Source: Liquorilactobacillus sucicola DSM 21376 = JCM 15457 (GTDB lineage Bacteria > Bacillota > Bacilli > Lactobacillales > Lactobacillaceae). Taken from it: a stretch of DNA of 64,000 nt. Within the stretch, counting starts at the first letter, position 1. Each line of letters starts with the position of its first letter. The stretch spans positions 43,658-107,657 of the forward strand of contig NZ_BALC01000007.1 in NCBI RefSeq assembly GCF_000612445.1, given 5' to 3'. The notes below the pieces were generated by a model. It was not told the origin of the DNA. It saw only the letters and a program-made list of their open reading frames with translations, and made no database searches. Shown here piece after piece: positions 23,023 through 31,789 of the stretch. The translations under genes and the position numbers were made by a program.

Positions 23023-23270
23023 TAAAGAAATATACAGTATCTAAGTTCTAAATCAAAAAAATTATGATAATCAAAGCTGATGTGGCGGAAGATAAATTTA
23101 AGCAAGGATGGCGGGTAAAATTCCAGATTACCTTAAGGAGATTTTGAATGTTTTTCAAAGAAGATTTATTCTAAGTTGTTAGGCTTTTTTATATTGTATT
23201 TAAATTTATAAAATATAATAATAAATATAAAAGGCAAGGGTTGATAAATAAAAGAAGAGGGTTGAAACTG

Positions 23271-23915
23271 ATGAGAAAAATTGCTGTACCAGCGGATTTG
23301 GCAGAATTTAAAGAGAAGTATTACTACAAAACCGAGTTAGTTGAATTATGTCGCATACTTAAACTGCCAGTTTCAGGAACAAAAGCAGAATTAAATTTCT
23401 ATCTTGAACAATACCTTTCTGGTATTTCTGTTTCCAAAATAAGAGCGAGTCGTCCTTTTGTGACTAGAACTAGAAGAAAAATACTAACTGCAAATCAAAT
23501 CAGGCTTGATACCAAAGTTATCGGTACGGGTTTTACTTTTAATAACGAGGCACGCAAGTTTTTTTCGTCTTACTTCGGAGTAAAGAAGTTTTCTTTCAAA
23601 AAAGAAATGGCAATGATTAAACGACAAGCTGAAAAGGAAAATGACACTGAATTGACGGTGGGAGACTTGATTAAACGTTCTTTAAAATTAAGCAGGGACA
23701 AAGAACAAATTGCAGCTGTTTCTGAAGAACAGACATACCAGTGGAATAATTTTGTGCGTGATTTTTTCTTAGATTCAAAAACCACGCAATATAATGACCG
23801 TCTTAAAGTGGCAGCTATCTTATGGCAATATGTAAAAAAAAGTAAACAGGAGAAAAAATATACCGCAATATTGCTAGAGAATTGTGCCGCTGAAATTGAA
23901 GGCTATTTAAAATGA
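23271..23915 (+). CDS. SAP domain-containing protein (DUF6434-like)
   Basis: 214 residues, basic. The N-terminal ~60 residues form a SAP-like helix-extension-helix: YKTELVELCRILKLPVSGTKAELNFYLEQYL. SAP motifs commonly bind DNA. A C-terminal block WNNFVRDFFLDSKTTQYNDRLKVAAILWQYVKK resembles a domain I associate with DUF6434. ATG 23271 has AGAGGG upstream; the frame is also open from TTG 23241. It lies next to recombinase debris, so it could be accessory cargo, though single-gene relatives occur widely in Firmicutes. Function unknown. Confidence 0.65.
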   Translation: MRKIAVPADLAEFKEKYYYKTELVELCRILKLPVSGTKAELNFYLEQYLSGISVSKIRASRPFVTRTRRKILTANQIRLDTKVIGTGFTFNNEARKFFSSYFGVKKFSFKKEMAMIKRQAEKENDTELTVGDLIKRSLKLSRDKEQIAAVSEEQTYQWNNFVRDFFLDSKTTQYNDRLKVAAILWQYVKKSKQEKKYTAILLENCAAEIEGYLK

Positions 23916-24171
23916 AGATAAGTGTCAATCTAAATAGGTTTGCAAGTTATTGGAAACTTATAATGCAAAAAATAGCACGCCCGTATTTCCTGAACTATCT
24001 TGCGAATTAAGTCGAAATTCGCTTTGCGTTTTGATATTTTGCCTTTATTTGAGTACGCTCGTTAATACATGCTTTGATAGATAGCTTTTTTCGGTTAAGC
24101 GCTAAATACCCATATTCAAAGGTTATCAATTATTGTCACATTCCAGTTTGTGTATAAAGAAATAACTTTGA

Positions 24172-24489
24172 TCACAAATTGTTTTTGCCCCAATCATTTA
24201 GGGATTGCATAAGCGGAACCAAACTTTTTCCCTTAGCTGTTAAATAGTATTCAGACCTGAATGGTGGTTTATCTCCAATTTGCTTGTTGAAAATAAGTTT
24301 TTCAGAAATTAAGGTTTCAAGAGATCTAGTCAGCATGATATTGGTGATGCCAATAGTTCTATCTTTAAGTTGGTTAAAGCGAATTCCCTCGTCGTTGTGA
24401 ACTAACCAAAGAATATTAAGTTTCCATTTCCCAGCAAAAATATCCATCACTTTTGAAATACCACAAGACCAATCGTTTGTCGACTGCAT
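24172..24489 (-). CDS. HxlR family transcriptional regulator
   Basis: 105 residues. A typical HxlR winged-helix protein: Cys9 near the N-terminus, GKWKLNILWLV, RFNQLKDRTIGITNIMLTRSLETL as HTH, and the wing PPFRSEYYLTAKGKSL. Family members often sense electrophiles or oxidants, frequently through that cysteine, and control a divergent oxidoreductase. Here the divergent neighbour is a nitroreductase 99 bases away, with an inverted repeat between them. Confidence 0.88.
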   Translation of the reverse strand: MQSTNDWSCGISKVMDIFAGKWKLNILWLVHNDEGIRFNQLKDRTIGITNIMLTRSLETLISEKLIFNKQIGDKPPFRSEYYLTAKGKSLVPLMQSLNDWGKNNL

Positions 24490-24515
24490 GATTTAACTCC
24501 TTTTTTTAGGTTACA

Positions 24516-24546
24516 AAAATGTGCGTTCTATTTATTGCAACATTTT
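24516..24546. promoter_or_regulatory. Candidate HxlR operator between regulator and nitroreductase
   Basis: Arms AAAATGT (24516-24522) and ACATTTT (24540-24546) separated by 17 bases, centred in the divergent intergenic region. Near it TTGCAA (24536) and TATTTT (24559), 17 apart, form a possible nitroreductase promoter overlapping the right arm. Confidence 0.45.
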
Positions 24547-24588
24547 ACCGCTACAATTATTTTATAACAAAAAAGGGATGTGCTGTTA

Positions 24589-25200
24589 ATGAGTTTTTTA
24601 AATAACTTGGATAATAGGAGATCAATTCGTCATTTTGTGCCAGGAGTGAAAATCAGCGATCAAAAAATATTAGAAATCTTAGATCATGCTGCAAATGCAC
24701 CCTCAAACAACAATTCTCAGCCGTGGAAGGTTATTGTCGTCAAAAGTACTGCTTTGAAAAATAAGCTAAAAAAATTGTCTTTCGGTCAGGAACAGGTGGC
24801 AGAAGCAGCGGCAGTATTTTTGATCTTGGGTGATAAAAAGCTATACGAAGTAAAGAAACTAGTGCAGAATAGTATTGAACACCAGCTTATCTCCGAAGAT
24901 CAAGCTGGGAACAAGCAGAAAAGAATTGAAGCGTACTTTGCAATGCATCCAGAGGATAGAGAAGAACCTGGTTTACGTTTAGATCTGGGCCTATTCAGCA
25001 TGAATCTGATGCATGTGATTCGGACTTTTGGATATGATTCTGTTCCAATGAGAGGCGTTGATTTCAACGAGGTACTTGTCAGCTTGGATATTGATAAAAC
25101 TTTGTCGCCGATTATGCTTCTCCCTGTTGGAAAACCACTTACTGAGGGGCATAAGCATATTAGAGAAAAAGCTAAGAATTTTACTATAATTATTAACTAA
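24589..25200 (+). CDS. Nitroreductase family protein
   Basis: 203 residues. FMN-dependent nitroreductase fold: RRSIRHF near the N-terminus (phosphate-binding Arg-x-Ser-x-Arg) and NAPSNNNSQPWKVIVV near 35-50, then the typical GLRLDLGLFSMNLMHVIRTFGYDSVPM block. It reduces nitroaromatics, quinones or related electrophiles with NAD(P)H. ATG 24589 is preferred; GTG 24580 is too close to the ribosome-binding AGGG. Divergent from the HxlR gene. Confidence 0.87.
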   Translation: MSFLNNLDNRRSIRHFVPGVKISDQKILEILDHAANAPSNNNSQPWKVIVVKSTALKNKLKKLSFGQEQVAEAAAVFLILGDKKLYEVKKLVQNSIEHQLISEDQAGNKQKRIEAYFAMHPEDREEPGLRLDLGLFSMNLMHVIRTFGYDSVPMRGVDFNEVLVSLDIDKTLSPIMLLPVGKPLTEGHKHIREKAKNFTIIIN

Positions 25201-25218
25201 GGAAAAGGACATACTGCC

Positions 25219-25392
25219 ATCGAGAATCTTTATTTTACTTATAAAAACAAAGAATACGGCTTGCTTGTTTTTCAGAGACATAATGATGATTCGGGATGGG
25301 TAAAAAAAGATCCACAGACTATGAAACTATTTATCGCGATAGTAGACAGGGAACAGAAAATTTCGGCTGATACCAACAAAATATTGAATTGA
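25219..25392 (+). pseudogene. Possible gene remnant after nitroreductase
   Basis: An open frame of about 57 codons without a start codon (IENLYFTYKNKEYGLLVFQR near its beginning, ending DTNKILN). The composition is protein-like, but there is no start and no ribosome-binding site except a weak AAAGGA. It may be the tail of a lost gene, cut by repeat copy B that begins at its stop. Low certainty. Confidence 0.3.
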
Positions 25393-25500
25393 AATAAGGC
25401 AGTACAAAGTCGAGTAAATTTGAGCACTAACTCGAAATTACGAACATAGCGAGTACTTTGCTATGAGTAATTTGAAGCTAGACGGAGATTTTTGTCTAAC
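25393..25500 (+). repeat. Dispersed intergenic repeat, copy B
   Basis: Roughly 90% identical over about 105 bases to the reverse strand of copy A (2295-2415). Palindromic core: AATTACGAACATAGC against GCTATGAGTAATT. This copy lacks the AACACGTTTATACGGAATA extension and instead is followed by another hairpin at 25509. Confidence 0.82.
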
Positions 25501-25508
25501 TATTATAG

Positions 25509-25540
25509 AGGACTTCACTTTTAGCGCAGTCCCCTTTTTA
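25509..25540 (+). terminator. Weak terminator hairpin after repeat copy B
   Basis: GGACT (25510-25514) pairs with AGTCC (25528-25532), followed by a T-run. Confidence 0.5.
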
Positions 25541-25547
25541 ATTTATT

Positions 25548-25590
25548 AGTCAAAAAAATTGTTGACTGATTGGTCAAATATATCTAAAAT
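25548..25590 (+). promoter_or_regulatory. Promoter and candidate self-operator of the TetR-type gene
   Basis: TTGACT (25562-25567), 17-base spacer, TAAAAT (25585-25590). Three half-sites alternate in orientation: AGTCAA (25548), TTGACT (25562) and GGTCAA (25572). The -35 is itself a half-site, so bound repressor would block RNA polymerase. The start ATG lies six bases after the -10. Confidence 0.7.
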
Positions 25591-25596
25591 AGAGTC

Positions 25597-25986
25597 ATGG
25601 GAAGAAAAAAAGGTTTTCAGCAAGCTGAAATATTAGTAATTATAAGTAATGTTTTTATAGAATATGGGTTTGAAGGAACATCACTTGATGATTTAGTGAA
25701 AGCTACTGGTCTTTTGCGTGGGAGTCTTTACTCAGCCTTTGGCAGTAAGCGTGGAATGTTTAGTGCTGCTTTGGCGGAAAACATTAAGCAGGGAAAGGAT
25801 AGTGAAACCACAATTAATTTAGTCATCATTGCGATGATGGAATTAACTGCAAAAGATAAAGCTGTCAAGAAACTTGTAGAGTACTGGTATGAAGAAAATT
25901 CTTTCTTAAACATCGCAGAGCTTTTAGGTGAAGCCATATTGAAACGAAGTCATCTCTCAGGAGGGAATCTGAATAATGGAAAATAG
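25597..25986 (+). CDS. TetR family transcriptional regulator (short)
   Basis: 129 residues. The N-terminal HTH is clear: ILVIISNVFIEYGFEGTSLDDLVKATGLLRGSLYSAFGSKRGMF. The ligand domain is short; TetR proteins are usually about 180-200 residues, so this may be truncated. There is no ribosome-binding site before ATG 25597, and the -10 box predicts transcription starting at or next to the A of the ATG, suggesting a leaderless mRNA. It overlaps the PH-like gene by 11 bases, so the two are likely coupled and self-controlled. Confidence 0.8.
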   Translation: MGRKKGFQQAEILVIISNVFIEYGFEGTSLDDLVKATGLLRGSLYSAFGSKRGMFSAALAENIKQGKDSETTINLVIIAMMELTAKDKAVKKLVEYWYEENSFLNIAELLGEAILKRSHLSGGNLNNGK

Positions 25987-26335
25987 AATAACGATTACAG
26001 ATGGAAAATTAGTGGTAATTCCGCAAGGAATCAACAAAATATTTGCTATAAAACGTCGCTTAGAAATACCTTTGTGTAATGTAGCTGGAGCAACGATCGA
26101 CGAGGGAATTCTCAATGAATCACGGGGACTGAAGGCACCGGGAACAAGCGTTCCAGGATATTATGCAGGGACATTCCGTAAAAACAATGAAAAAACTTTT
26201 TTTAACATCAAACGTTCTAGTATTCCTGTTGTTATCCAGCTGAGAAATGACGAGTATACACGACTAATTTTAGGGGTTGAAGAAGCACGTAAATCAGTTG
26301 ATGAAATTAATAATATTATTGAAAATCAGATTTAA
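25976..26335 (+). CDS. Bacterial PH-like domain protein
   Basis: 119 residues without signal or membrane segment. A beta-rich pattern (ITITDGKLVVIPQGINKIFAI, then VPGYYAGTFRKNNEKTFFNI, then IPVVIQLRNDEYTRLILGVE and a C-terminal helix) fits the bacterial pleckstrin-homology-like fold. Function unknown. AGGAGG at 25959 serves ATG 25976, inside the end of the TetR-type gene. The TetR protein probably controls this gene. Confidence 0.6.
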   Translation: MENRITITDGKLVVIPQGINKIFAIKRRLEIPLCNVAGATIDEGILNESRGLKAPGTSVPGYYAGTFRKNNEKTFFNIKRSSIPVVIQLRNDEYTRLILGVEEARKSVDEINNIIENQI

Positions 26336-26902
26336 TTTTTATTTCTGACAGATTAGTGAACGTGAAAATTAGGCAGAACAAGTTGAAGGCTCAATGGGAA
26401 AACATAGGTGTGTTATTTATCACCAAAGTCGTTGTTTTTCTGGCTTTATTTTTAACTCACAGGGTAACTGGATTTAGGACGTTGCTATCTATAATATGTA
26501 GCAGAACCTTTGTTATAAAAAAGGCTCTATCCTAAACGAGATAAGGTCGCAGATAGCCTTGTATGAATAAAGATGGTCAAGTGTCATCTAGCCATGAGAA
26601 TAGCCTGAATTTGACTTTTCTCCCAAGCTCAAACTTGGAGATGTGGTTTTTGTGGCGACAAGTCAGTTGCGCCCACTAAGTTTCAGTTTCTCTTAAAAGA
26701 AAGTGAAACTCTAGGTTGAGTTTATGCCACTTTGGAGGATTCACTTTATAAACTTTGCTCCGCCCATTTGTGTATAAACGTATTCGCGAGCCAAAGTTAT
26801 TCATGTTAATTCAAAATTCTTCAAAGTAAAGAGTTTAGGATGTTTGTTATGTTAGGCTGAGTCAGCATTTAAACTTACTGACTTGTGCTGCATATATATT
26901 TT
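26336..26902. other. Long intergenic region between convergent genes, with hairpins
   Basis: No supportable gene. Structures seen: an imperfect stem AGTTTCAGTTTCT / AGAAAGTGAAACT at 26679-26710 with one mismatch; and AGGCTCTATC against GATAGCCT near 26521-26562. It may hold terminators for the two convergent genes or decayed mobile DNA. No transposase was recognisable. Confidence 0.4.
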
Positions 26903-27298
26903 TTAGTTAAGCTTATTTTTTTTATTATCATAACTCTCAGGAAGAGTGACGGTATTAATCGGATAGACACGGTTATCAGCTTCATCAAATAAACTGATTG
27001 GTTGATAGTCGGTGGCATCAATACGCAAATGATAGCCATAATTATCCAAAAAAATAAGCTCCTTCGTGTCTATATGTTGAATGCTGCCTGGCAGTTTTTG
27101 ATTGTCTATCAATATGTCAAATGCTGGTGTGATTTCCAACTGATGTTTCCGATGACTAAGTTCATCAAAAAAGTTCCAGATCCCGACATAAAGGGACGGC
27201 AAAACTGTATTTTGACTATGAGAATTATCAGCTGGAAGGTGATTAAAAAGGTGTTTCTTTAGAAGTAAGCTAAACTTCTTTATTTTTCCGGGTTTCAT
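26903..27298 (-). CDS. Small lactobacillar protein of unknown function (DUF4828-like)
   Basis: 131 residues from ATG at 27298, which has AAGGAGG upstream; a longer frame would start at 27358 without one. N-terminus basic, then YVGIWNFFDELSHRKHQLEITPAFDILIDNQKLPG and LIFLDNYGYHLRI, a lipocalin-like beta pattern. It resembles what I remember of the DUF4828 family restricted to lactobacilli. No enzyme motif. Divergent from the Gfo/Idh oxidoreductase. Confidence 0.55.
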   Translation of the reverse strand: MKPGKIKKFSLLLKKHLFNHLPADNSHSQNTVLPSLYVGIWNFFDELSHRKHQLEITPAFDILIDNQKLPGSIQHIDTKELIFLDNYGYHLRIDATDYQPISLFDEADNRVYPINTVTLPESYDNKKNKLN

Positions 27299-27557
27299 TA
27301 TAAAAATGCCCCTCCTTGGGTACTGCTGGATAGACAACGGAACTGTACAAGTTACCACATATCTTCAAAACTAATATAACATCTTTTATAGCACAAAGTA
27401 GCTAATGAATTGAAATTTAACAGTAACATGATGAAAATGAAATATTGTTGTCGTTTGTAATGATTATGTTAAGAACATGAAATCTGTAATATATACGCAG
27501 TATGCAATTTCTGCTACAATAATGGATAGAAAGCGATTAAAAAAGGAGGAACTTAGG

Positions 27558-28571
27558 ATGCTGAAATTGGGAATTATCGGAACCAATTGGATAACAGAGC
27601 AATTTATTGAAGCAGTGCTTGAAACAAAAGAGTGGCAGCTGGCAAGTGTCTATTCAAGAACGTTGACTAAGGCTGAAGATTTTGCACAAAAATTTACAAA
27701 TGATGCAGAATGTTATACGGATTTAGAAAGCTTTTTTAAAAAAGGAAAATTCGAAGTAGTGTACATCGCTTCACCTAACAGTCTGCATTTTGAGCAAGCA
27801 CGAGCAGCTATTCTTGCAGGAAAACATGTCATTGTTGAGAAGCCAGCGTGTTCGAATCCAAAAGAGATGCGCGAGATCATTAAGCTGCTACGCAAAAATA
27901 GAGGTGTCTATTACTTTGAAGCCGCACGTCATTTTCATGAACGCAATTTCAAAATGCTCAAGCAGCAGATAAAGGAAATGGATGTCATCCAAGGCGCAGA
28001 GCTGACGTATATGAAGTATTCATCACGCTATGATAGTTTTCTAGCTGGAAATGAACCAAATGTTTTTTCACCGCGGTTTTCTGGAGGAGCATTGCAAGAT
28101 CTAGGTGTCTATCTTGTTTACAATGCAGTATCTTGGTTCGGTGTCCCCCAAGAGGTTGTCTATTATCCAACTAAATTGCACAATGGAATTGATGGGAAGG
28201 GAACCGCAATCCTGAAATATCCGAATTATCAAGTTAATTTGAATTTTGGGAAGACTGCCAATTCTTACCTCGCAAGTGAAGTGTATGGTTTAAAAGAGAC
28301 GATCGTGATGGACAATGCAGCGGAATTGAAAAAGATAACTTTGTTTGACGGCCAGGGCAGTCAACGTGACTTGACACAAGAGGTTGACAAAAATCCGATG
28401 TTGTCAGAGGTTCAAGATTTTACGAGTGTCTTGAATGATCCAACCTCGCTGGATTCATGGCAGCAAATGGACGATTGGCTGGCGGTCGCTGTTCAAGTAA
28501 ATCGTGTCATGTATGATTTGCGCACCAGCGCACACTTATATTTCGATGCGGATTCAAAATATATACAATAA
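27558..28571 (+). CDS. Gfo/Idh/MocA family oxidoreductase
   Basis: 337 residues. N-terminal Rossmann domain starting LKLGIIGTNWI, with the family EKP motif in VIVEKPA near residue 95 (Lys thought to take part in catalysis), then the C-terminal alpha/beta domain (FSGGALQDLGVYLVYNAVSWFG). It is an NAD(P)-dependent dehydrogenase on a sugar or similar polyol; substrate not identifiable. ATG 27558 has AAAGGAGG upstream. The DEAD-box helicase gene follows after ten bases, so they may share a transcript. Confidence 0.86.
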   Translation: MLKLGIIGTNWITEQFIEAVLETKEWQLASVYSRTLTKAEDFAQKFTNDAECYTDLESFFKKGKFEVVYIASPNSLHFEQARAAILAGKHVIVEKPACSNPKEMREIIKLLRKNRGVYYFEAARHFHERNFKMLKQQIKEMDVIQGAELTYMKYSSRYDSFLAGNEPNVFSPRFSGGALQDLGVYLVYNAVSWFGVPQEVVYYPTKLHNGIDGKGTAILKYPNYQVNLNFGKTANSYLASEVYGLKETIVMDNAAELKKITLFDGQGSQRDLTQEVDKNPMLSEVQDFTSVLNDPTSLDSWQQMDDWLAVAVQVNRVMYDLRTSAHLYFDADSKYIQ

Positions 28572-28581
28572 AGAGGAAAAA

Positions 28582-29873
28582 ATGAAGCGAAAATTAGAAG
28601 CTTTCTTTAAAGATCAAGGTTTTAAAGATTTTTCACCTATCCAAGAAAAAGTTTATCAACCACTTATTTCTGGTAGTAATGTTTTGGGATTAGCACCAAC
28701 TGGCTCTGGTAAAACGTTAGCATACACTATTCCTTTATTAGAGAAGTTGGTAAGGGGTGAAGGGACACAACTGATGATAGTTGCTCCTGCACAAGAATTA
28801 GCTGCACAGCTGACAGATGTCATTCGAACATGGGCAAAGGTCATGGAACTCAAAGTTGTGTCACTGATTGGCGGTGCGAACGTGAAGCGGCAGATCGAAA
28901 AACTTAAAAAACATCCAGAAATTGTTGTTGGAACTCCAGGACGCATGCTTGAGTTGGCAGAAGCAAAAAAATTGAAACTTCATAAATTACGCACAGTAGT
29001 TTTGGATGAGGCGGATGAATTGTTGACGGAAGAAACTTTGATTTCATGCCGTGAGTTGATTAGTCATGGCCCCGGTCGCATTCAAATGTGTTTTTTTCAG
29101 CCACTAAAACTGAAATTCTGAATGAGTTGCCGCATTGGTTTGGGATAGATGTCGAAACGGTCGATGTTCGTGCAAGTGATAATACACAAGGAAAAGTGGT
29201 TCATTATCTCCTTGAAACACCGGTGCGTAAGCGTGTTGATGCCTTGAGAAAATTAGCACATCTAGATGGATTCTATGCACTGGTATTTTTTAAACAGGTT
29301 GCTACTATCCAAGCTGCAGCTGAAAATTTGCGCTACCTTGGAGTTAAAGTTGCAGTTCTTGATGGACAGCAGCGGCAGGTACAAAGAGAGCAGGCTCTGC
29401 GTGATTTACGTCAAAGAAAAATCTCACTGTTGTTGACAACTGATGTTGCAGCTCGTGGCTTGGATATTGTTGAGTTGCCAGCAGTTGTCAATTTTGACTT
29501 GCCTAAAGATGCTAATACTTATATTCATCGTGTCGGTCGAACTGGAAGAATGGGTGCAGCTGGTGTAGTAATTAACTTGGGAAATGAACATGATTTGCGG
29601 CATTTTAGACAGTTGCTCACACATGAAAATTATGTATTGCACGAAGGATATCTATACAAAGGTGAACTGATTGATAAGGAATTATTTACGCAGAAGAAAC
29701 AAGAGGCCGCTGAAACTTTTGAAAAGGGCAAACGCAAAGTAAAAACTAAGAGTAAAGCCAAAAGGAAGACGACTGACCTTAAAAGAAAAGAGTCAATTGT
29801 ACCTAGAAGACATAAGAAAAAGCGTAAACGCCAACAGCTGAATAAAGGAAAGCATGATAAGAGTAAAAAATAG
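28582..29873 (+). CDS. DEAD-box RNA helicase (CshB-like), frameshifted in this sequence
   Basis: Start ATG 28582 with AGAGGA upstream. First frame: Q-motif FSPIQEKVYQPL, Walker A APTGSGKT, GTPGRM, VLDEADELL. The DEAD motif is intact. It breaks in the run TTTTTTT at 29091-29097: an eighth T restores FFSAT (motif III, SAT) and the second frame with VAARGLDIVELPAVVNFDLP and YIHRVGRTGRMG. A basic C-terminal tail (KRKVKTKSKAKRKTTDLKRK) may bind RNA. Repaired length 430 residues. The lesion in a long T-run suggests a sequencing error. Confidence 0.9.
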
Positions 29874-29938
29874 TGTCATTTTTTAACCGAGCTATCTTTT
29901 CCATTTCTAATTAACTAAAGTTGAAAATACGATTAGTA

Positions 29939-29967
29939 TTGACTTTAATGACATAAGTTTTTATACT
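29939..29967 (+). promoter_or_regulatory. Promoter of tRNA-Arg
   Basis: TTGACT (29939-29944), 17-base spacer, TATACT (29962-29967), 26 bases before the tRNA. Confidence 0.85.
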
Positions 29968-29993
29968 TATATGGTTGTTAGTTATTATGGAAT

Positions 29994-30067
29994 GCGCTTG
30001 TAGCTCAGCAGGATAGAGCGACCGCCTCCTAAGCGGTAGGTCATCGGTTCGATTCCGATCAAGCGCA
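29994..30067 (+). tRNA. tRNA-Arg (anticodon CCT)
   Basis: Full cloverleaf of 74 bases. Acceptor GCGCTTG / CAAGCGC, anticodon stem ACCGC / GCGGT with loop CTCCTAA (anticodon CCT, reads AGG), T-arm ATCGG-TTCGATT-CCGAT, discriminator A. CCA is not encoded. It stands alone with its own promoter and terminator. No integrated element is seen at its 3' end. Confidence 0.96.
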
Positions 30068-30079
30068 TTATTGAATAGA

Positions 30080-30121
30080 AGAGGGTTGTGTCCAAATGTT
30101 ATTTTGGGCGCAACCCTTTTA
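30080..30121 (+). terminator. Terminator after tRNA-Arg
   Basis: AGGGTTGTGTCCAAA pairs with TTTTGGGCGCAACCCT with minor mismatches, followed by a short T-run. Confidence 0.85.
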
Positions 30122-30224
30122 GTCTCTAAGCGGAGAGGCTGTCTTATTTGCTAATAAGAATGTTTGCTGCATGTGTTTTGTAGTACAATGTAGCTAAGGA
30201 ATAATATACTGGAGTTGATTGTTT

Positions 30225-31364
30225 TTGAAAAAAATTAAAGTAATGACCGTTTTTGGTACTCGACCAGAAGCAATTAAAATGGCTCCACTGGTGTTAGCAT
30301 TAAAAAAACACAGTGATGAGTTCGAAGCCATAACAGTTGTAACAGCACAACACCGTGAAATGCTGGATCAGGTTTTAAAAACATTTAACATTCAGCCCGA
30401 TTATGATTTGAATATAATGCATGCTAATCAAACACTTGGCGAAATAACGGCTAGCGTTTTGCAATTATTGGATAGAGTACTTGTAGAGAATAAACCAGAT
30501 ATTGTTCTAGTACATGGTGATACAACAACAACATTTGCAGCAAGTGTAGCTGCATTCTATCAAAGAATTCCATTGGGGCATGTCGAAGCTGGACTGCGGA
30601 CATGGAATAAATATTCGCCATATCCTGAGGAAATGAATCGTCAGATGACTGATGTTCTCAGCGATCTGTATTTTGCACCTACCAAGCAAAGTAAAAACAA
30701 TTTGCTAGAGGAAGGGCACGATAAAGAAAAAATATTTGTAACTGGAAACACTGCAATTGATGCTCTGAAAGAGACTATTCATGAGGGATACGAGCATGAT
30801 GCACTAAAAGAGATAGAGGCGCAGCACAAAATAATTTTGTTGACAATGCATCGGCGTGAAAATCTAGGTGAACCAATGAAAAATGTTTTTGCAGCAGTGC
30901 GTGATGTCTTACTGAATCATCCTGAAGTTGACGTTATTTATCCAATGCATCTAAATCCTAAAGTGCGTGAAACGGCACGTGAAATACTTGGAGACATTGA
31001 GCGAGTTCATTTAATTGAGCCGTTGGATGTAGTTGATTTTCATAATCTTAGTGCGAGAAGTTACTTCATTATGACGGATTCCGGTGGAGTTCAAGAGGAA
31101 GCGCCAGCATTAGGAAAACCAGTCTTGGTGTTACGCGACACTACCGAGAGACCAGAAGGAGTAGCTGCTGGAACGTTAAAATTAATTGGAACCGACTTTA
31201 ATAGTGTGAAAAAAGAGATGGAAAAATTGCTTGATAATCAAGCAGCCTATAGGGGGATGTCAGAGGCAAACAATCCTTATGGGGATGGTCATGCAGCTGA
31301 ACGAATTATTGAAAGTCTGCGATATTTCTTCGGTGCCCAGGAACGAAGACCGTTTGATTTTTAA
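30225..31364 (+). CDS. mnaA: UDP-N-acetylglucosamine 2-epimerase (non-hydrolysing)
   Basis: 379 residues. Converts UDP-GlcNAc to UDP-ManNAc, precursor of the teichoic acid linkage unit or of other polysaccharides. Family blocks: KVMTVFGTRPEAIKMAPL, HGDTTTTFAAS, HVEAGLRTWNKYSPYPEEMNRQ, MHRRENLGEP and the late DSGGVQEEAPALGKPVLVLR. TTG 30225 (MKKIKVMTVFG) is preferred with GGAG ten bases upstream; TTG 30219 is too close. An unknown gene follows after 23 bases. Confidence 0.95.
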   Translation: MKKIKVMTVFGTRPEAIKMAPLVLALKKHSDEFEAITVVTAQHREMLDQVLKTFNIQPDYDLNIMHANQTLGEITASVLQLLDRVLVENKPDIVLVHGDTTTTFAASVAAFYQRIPLGHVEAGLRTWNKYSPYPEEMNRQMTDVLSDLYFAPTKQSKNNLLEEGHDKEKIFVTGNTAIDALKETIHEGYEHDALKEIEAQHKIILLTMHRRENLGEPMKNVFAAVRDVLLNHPEVDVIYPMHLNPKVRETAREILGDIERVHLIEPLDVVDFHNLSARSYFIMTDSGGVQEEAPALGKPVLVLRDTTERPEGVAAGTLKLIGTDFNSVKKEMEKLLDNQAAYRGMSEANNPYGDGHAAERIIESLRYFFGAQERRPFDF

Positions 31365-31387
31365 TAGTGCTTATAGGAGGAATAGGT

Positions 31388-31789
31388 GTGAGTGAAAAAA
31401 AAGTAGATCGTTACGGTTTTGGCATTGAGGAACATGTATTTAATCGTTACTTTGCAGGATATACGATCGCACTCAGATATTATCCTGAATTATTTAATCT
31501 TATAGAAAAACATCCCGACATAGAGAATACGCGAACTATTTCCTCAAATATGAACGTTGTTTTTGCAATTTTGCGTTATCAGGAAATGACAAAGGATTTG
31601 GTTAACCTACAAGCCGTCAGTAATTCGAATGAAACCGATGAAAAAATATCGCAAGAAGTTCAAGAATTGCGTGAAATTATTGATGTGTTGGAACATCTTA
31701 AGTATACGATTGCACATGACCCCGAAGGAACACATGGGGGAACTGCGATAAAAGACAAAATTTTAGATTTAGATAATTTTAGAAAATAA
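31388..31789 (+). CDS. Conserved-looking protein of unknown function
   Basis: 133 residues from GTG 31388, with AGGAGG seven bases upstream. Mostly helical and acidic: DRYGFGIEEHVFNRYFAGYT, LRYYPELFNLIEKHPD, then a coiled-coil-like EKISQEVQELREIIDVLEHL and the tail HDPEGTHGGTAIKDKILDL. No signal or membrane segment. I do not recognise the family. It is likely co-transcribed with mnaA (23-base gap), with a terminator 185 bases downstream. Confidence 0.7.
   Translation: MSEKKVDRYGFGIEEHVFNRYFAGYTIALRYYPELFNLIEKHPDIENTRTISSNMNVVFAILRYQEMTKDLVNLQAVSNSNETDEKISQEVQELREIIDVLEHLKYTIAHDPEGTHGGTAIKDKILDLDNFRK

Noticed and set aside
29994..30067. tRNA-Arg as an integration site for a genomic island
   Set aside because: No integrase and no repeat of the tRNA 3' end seen nearby.
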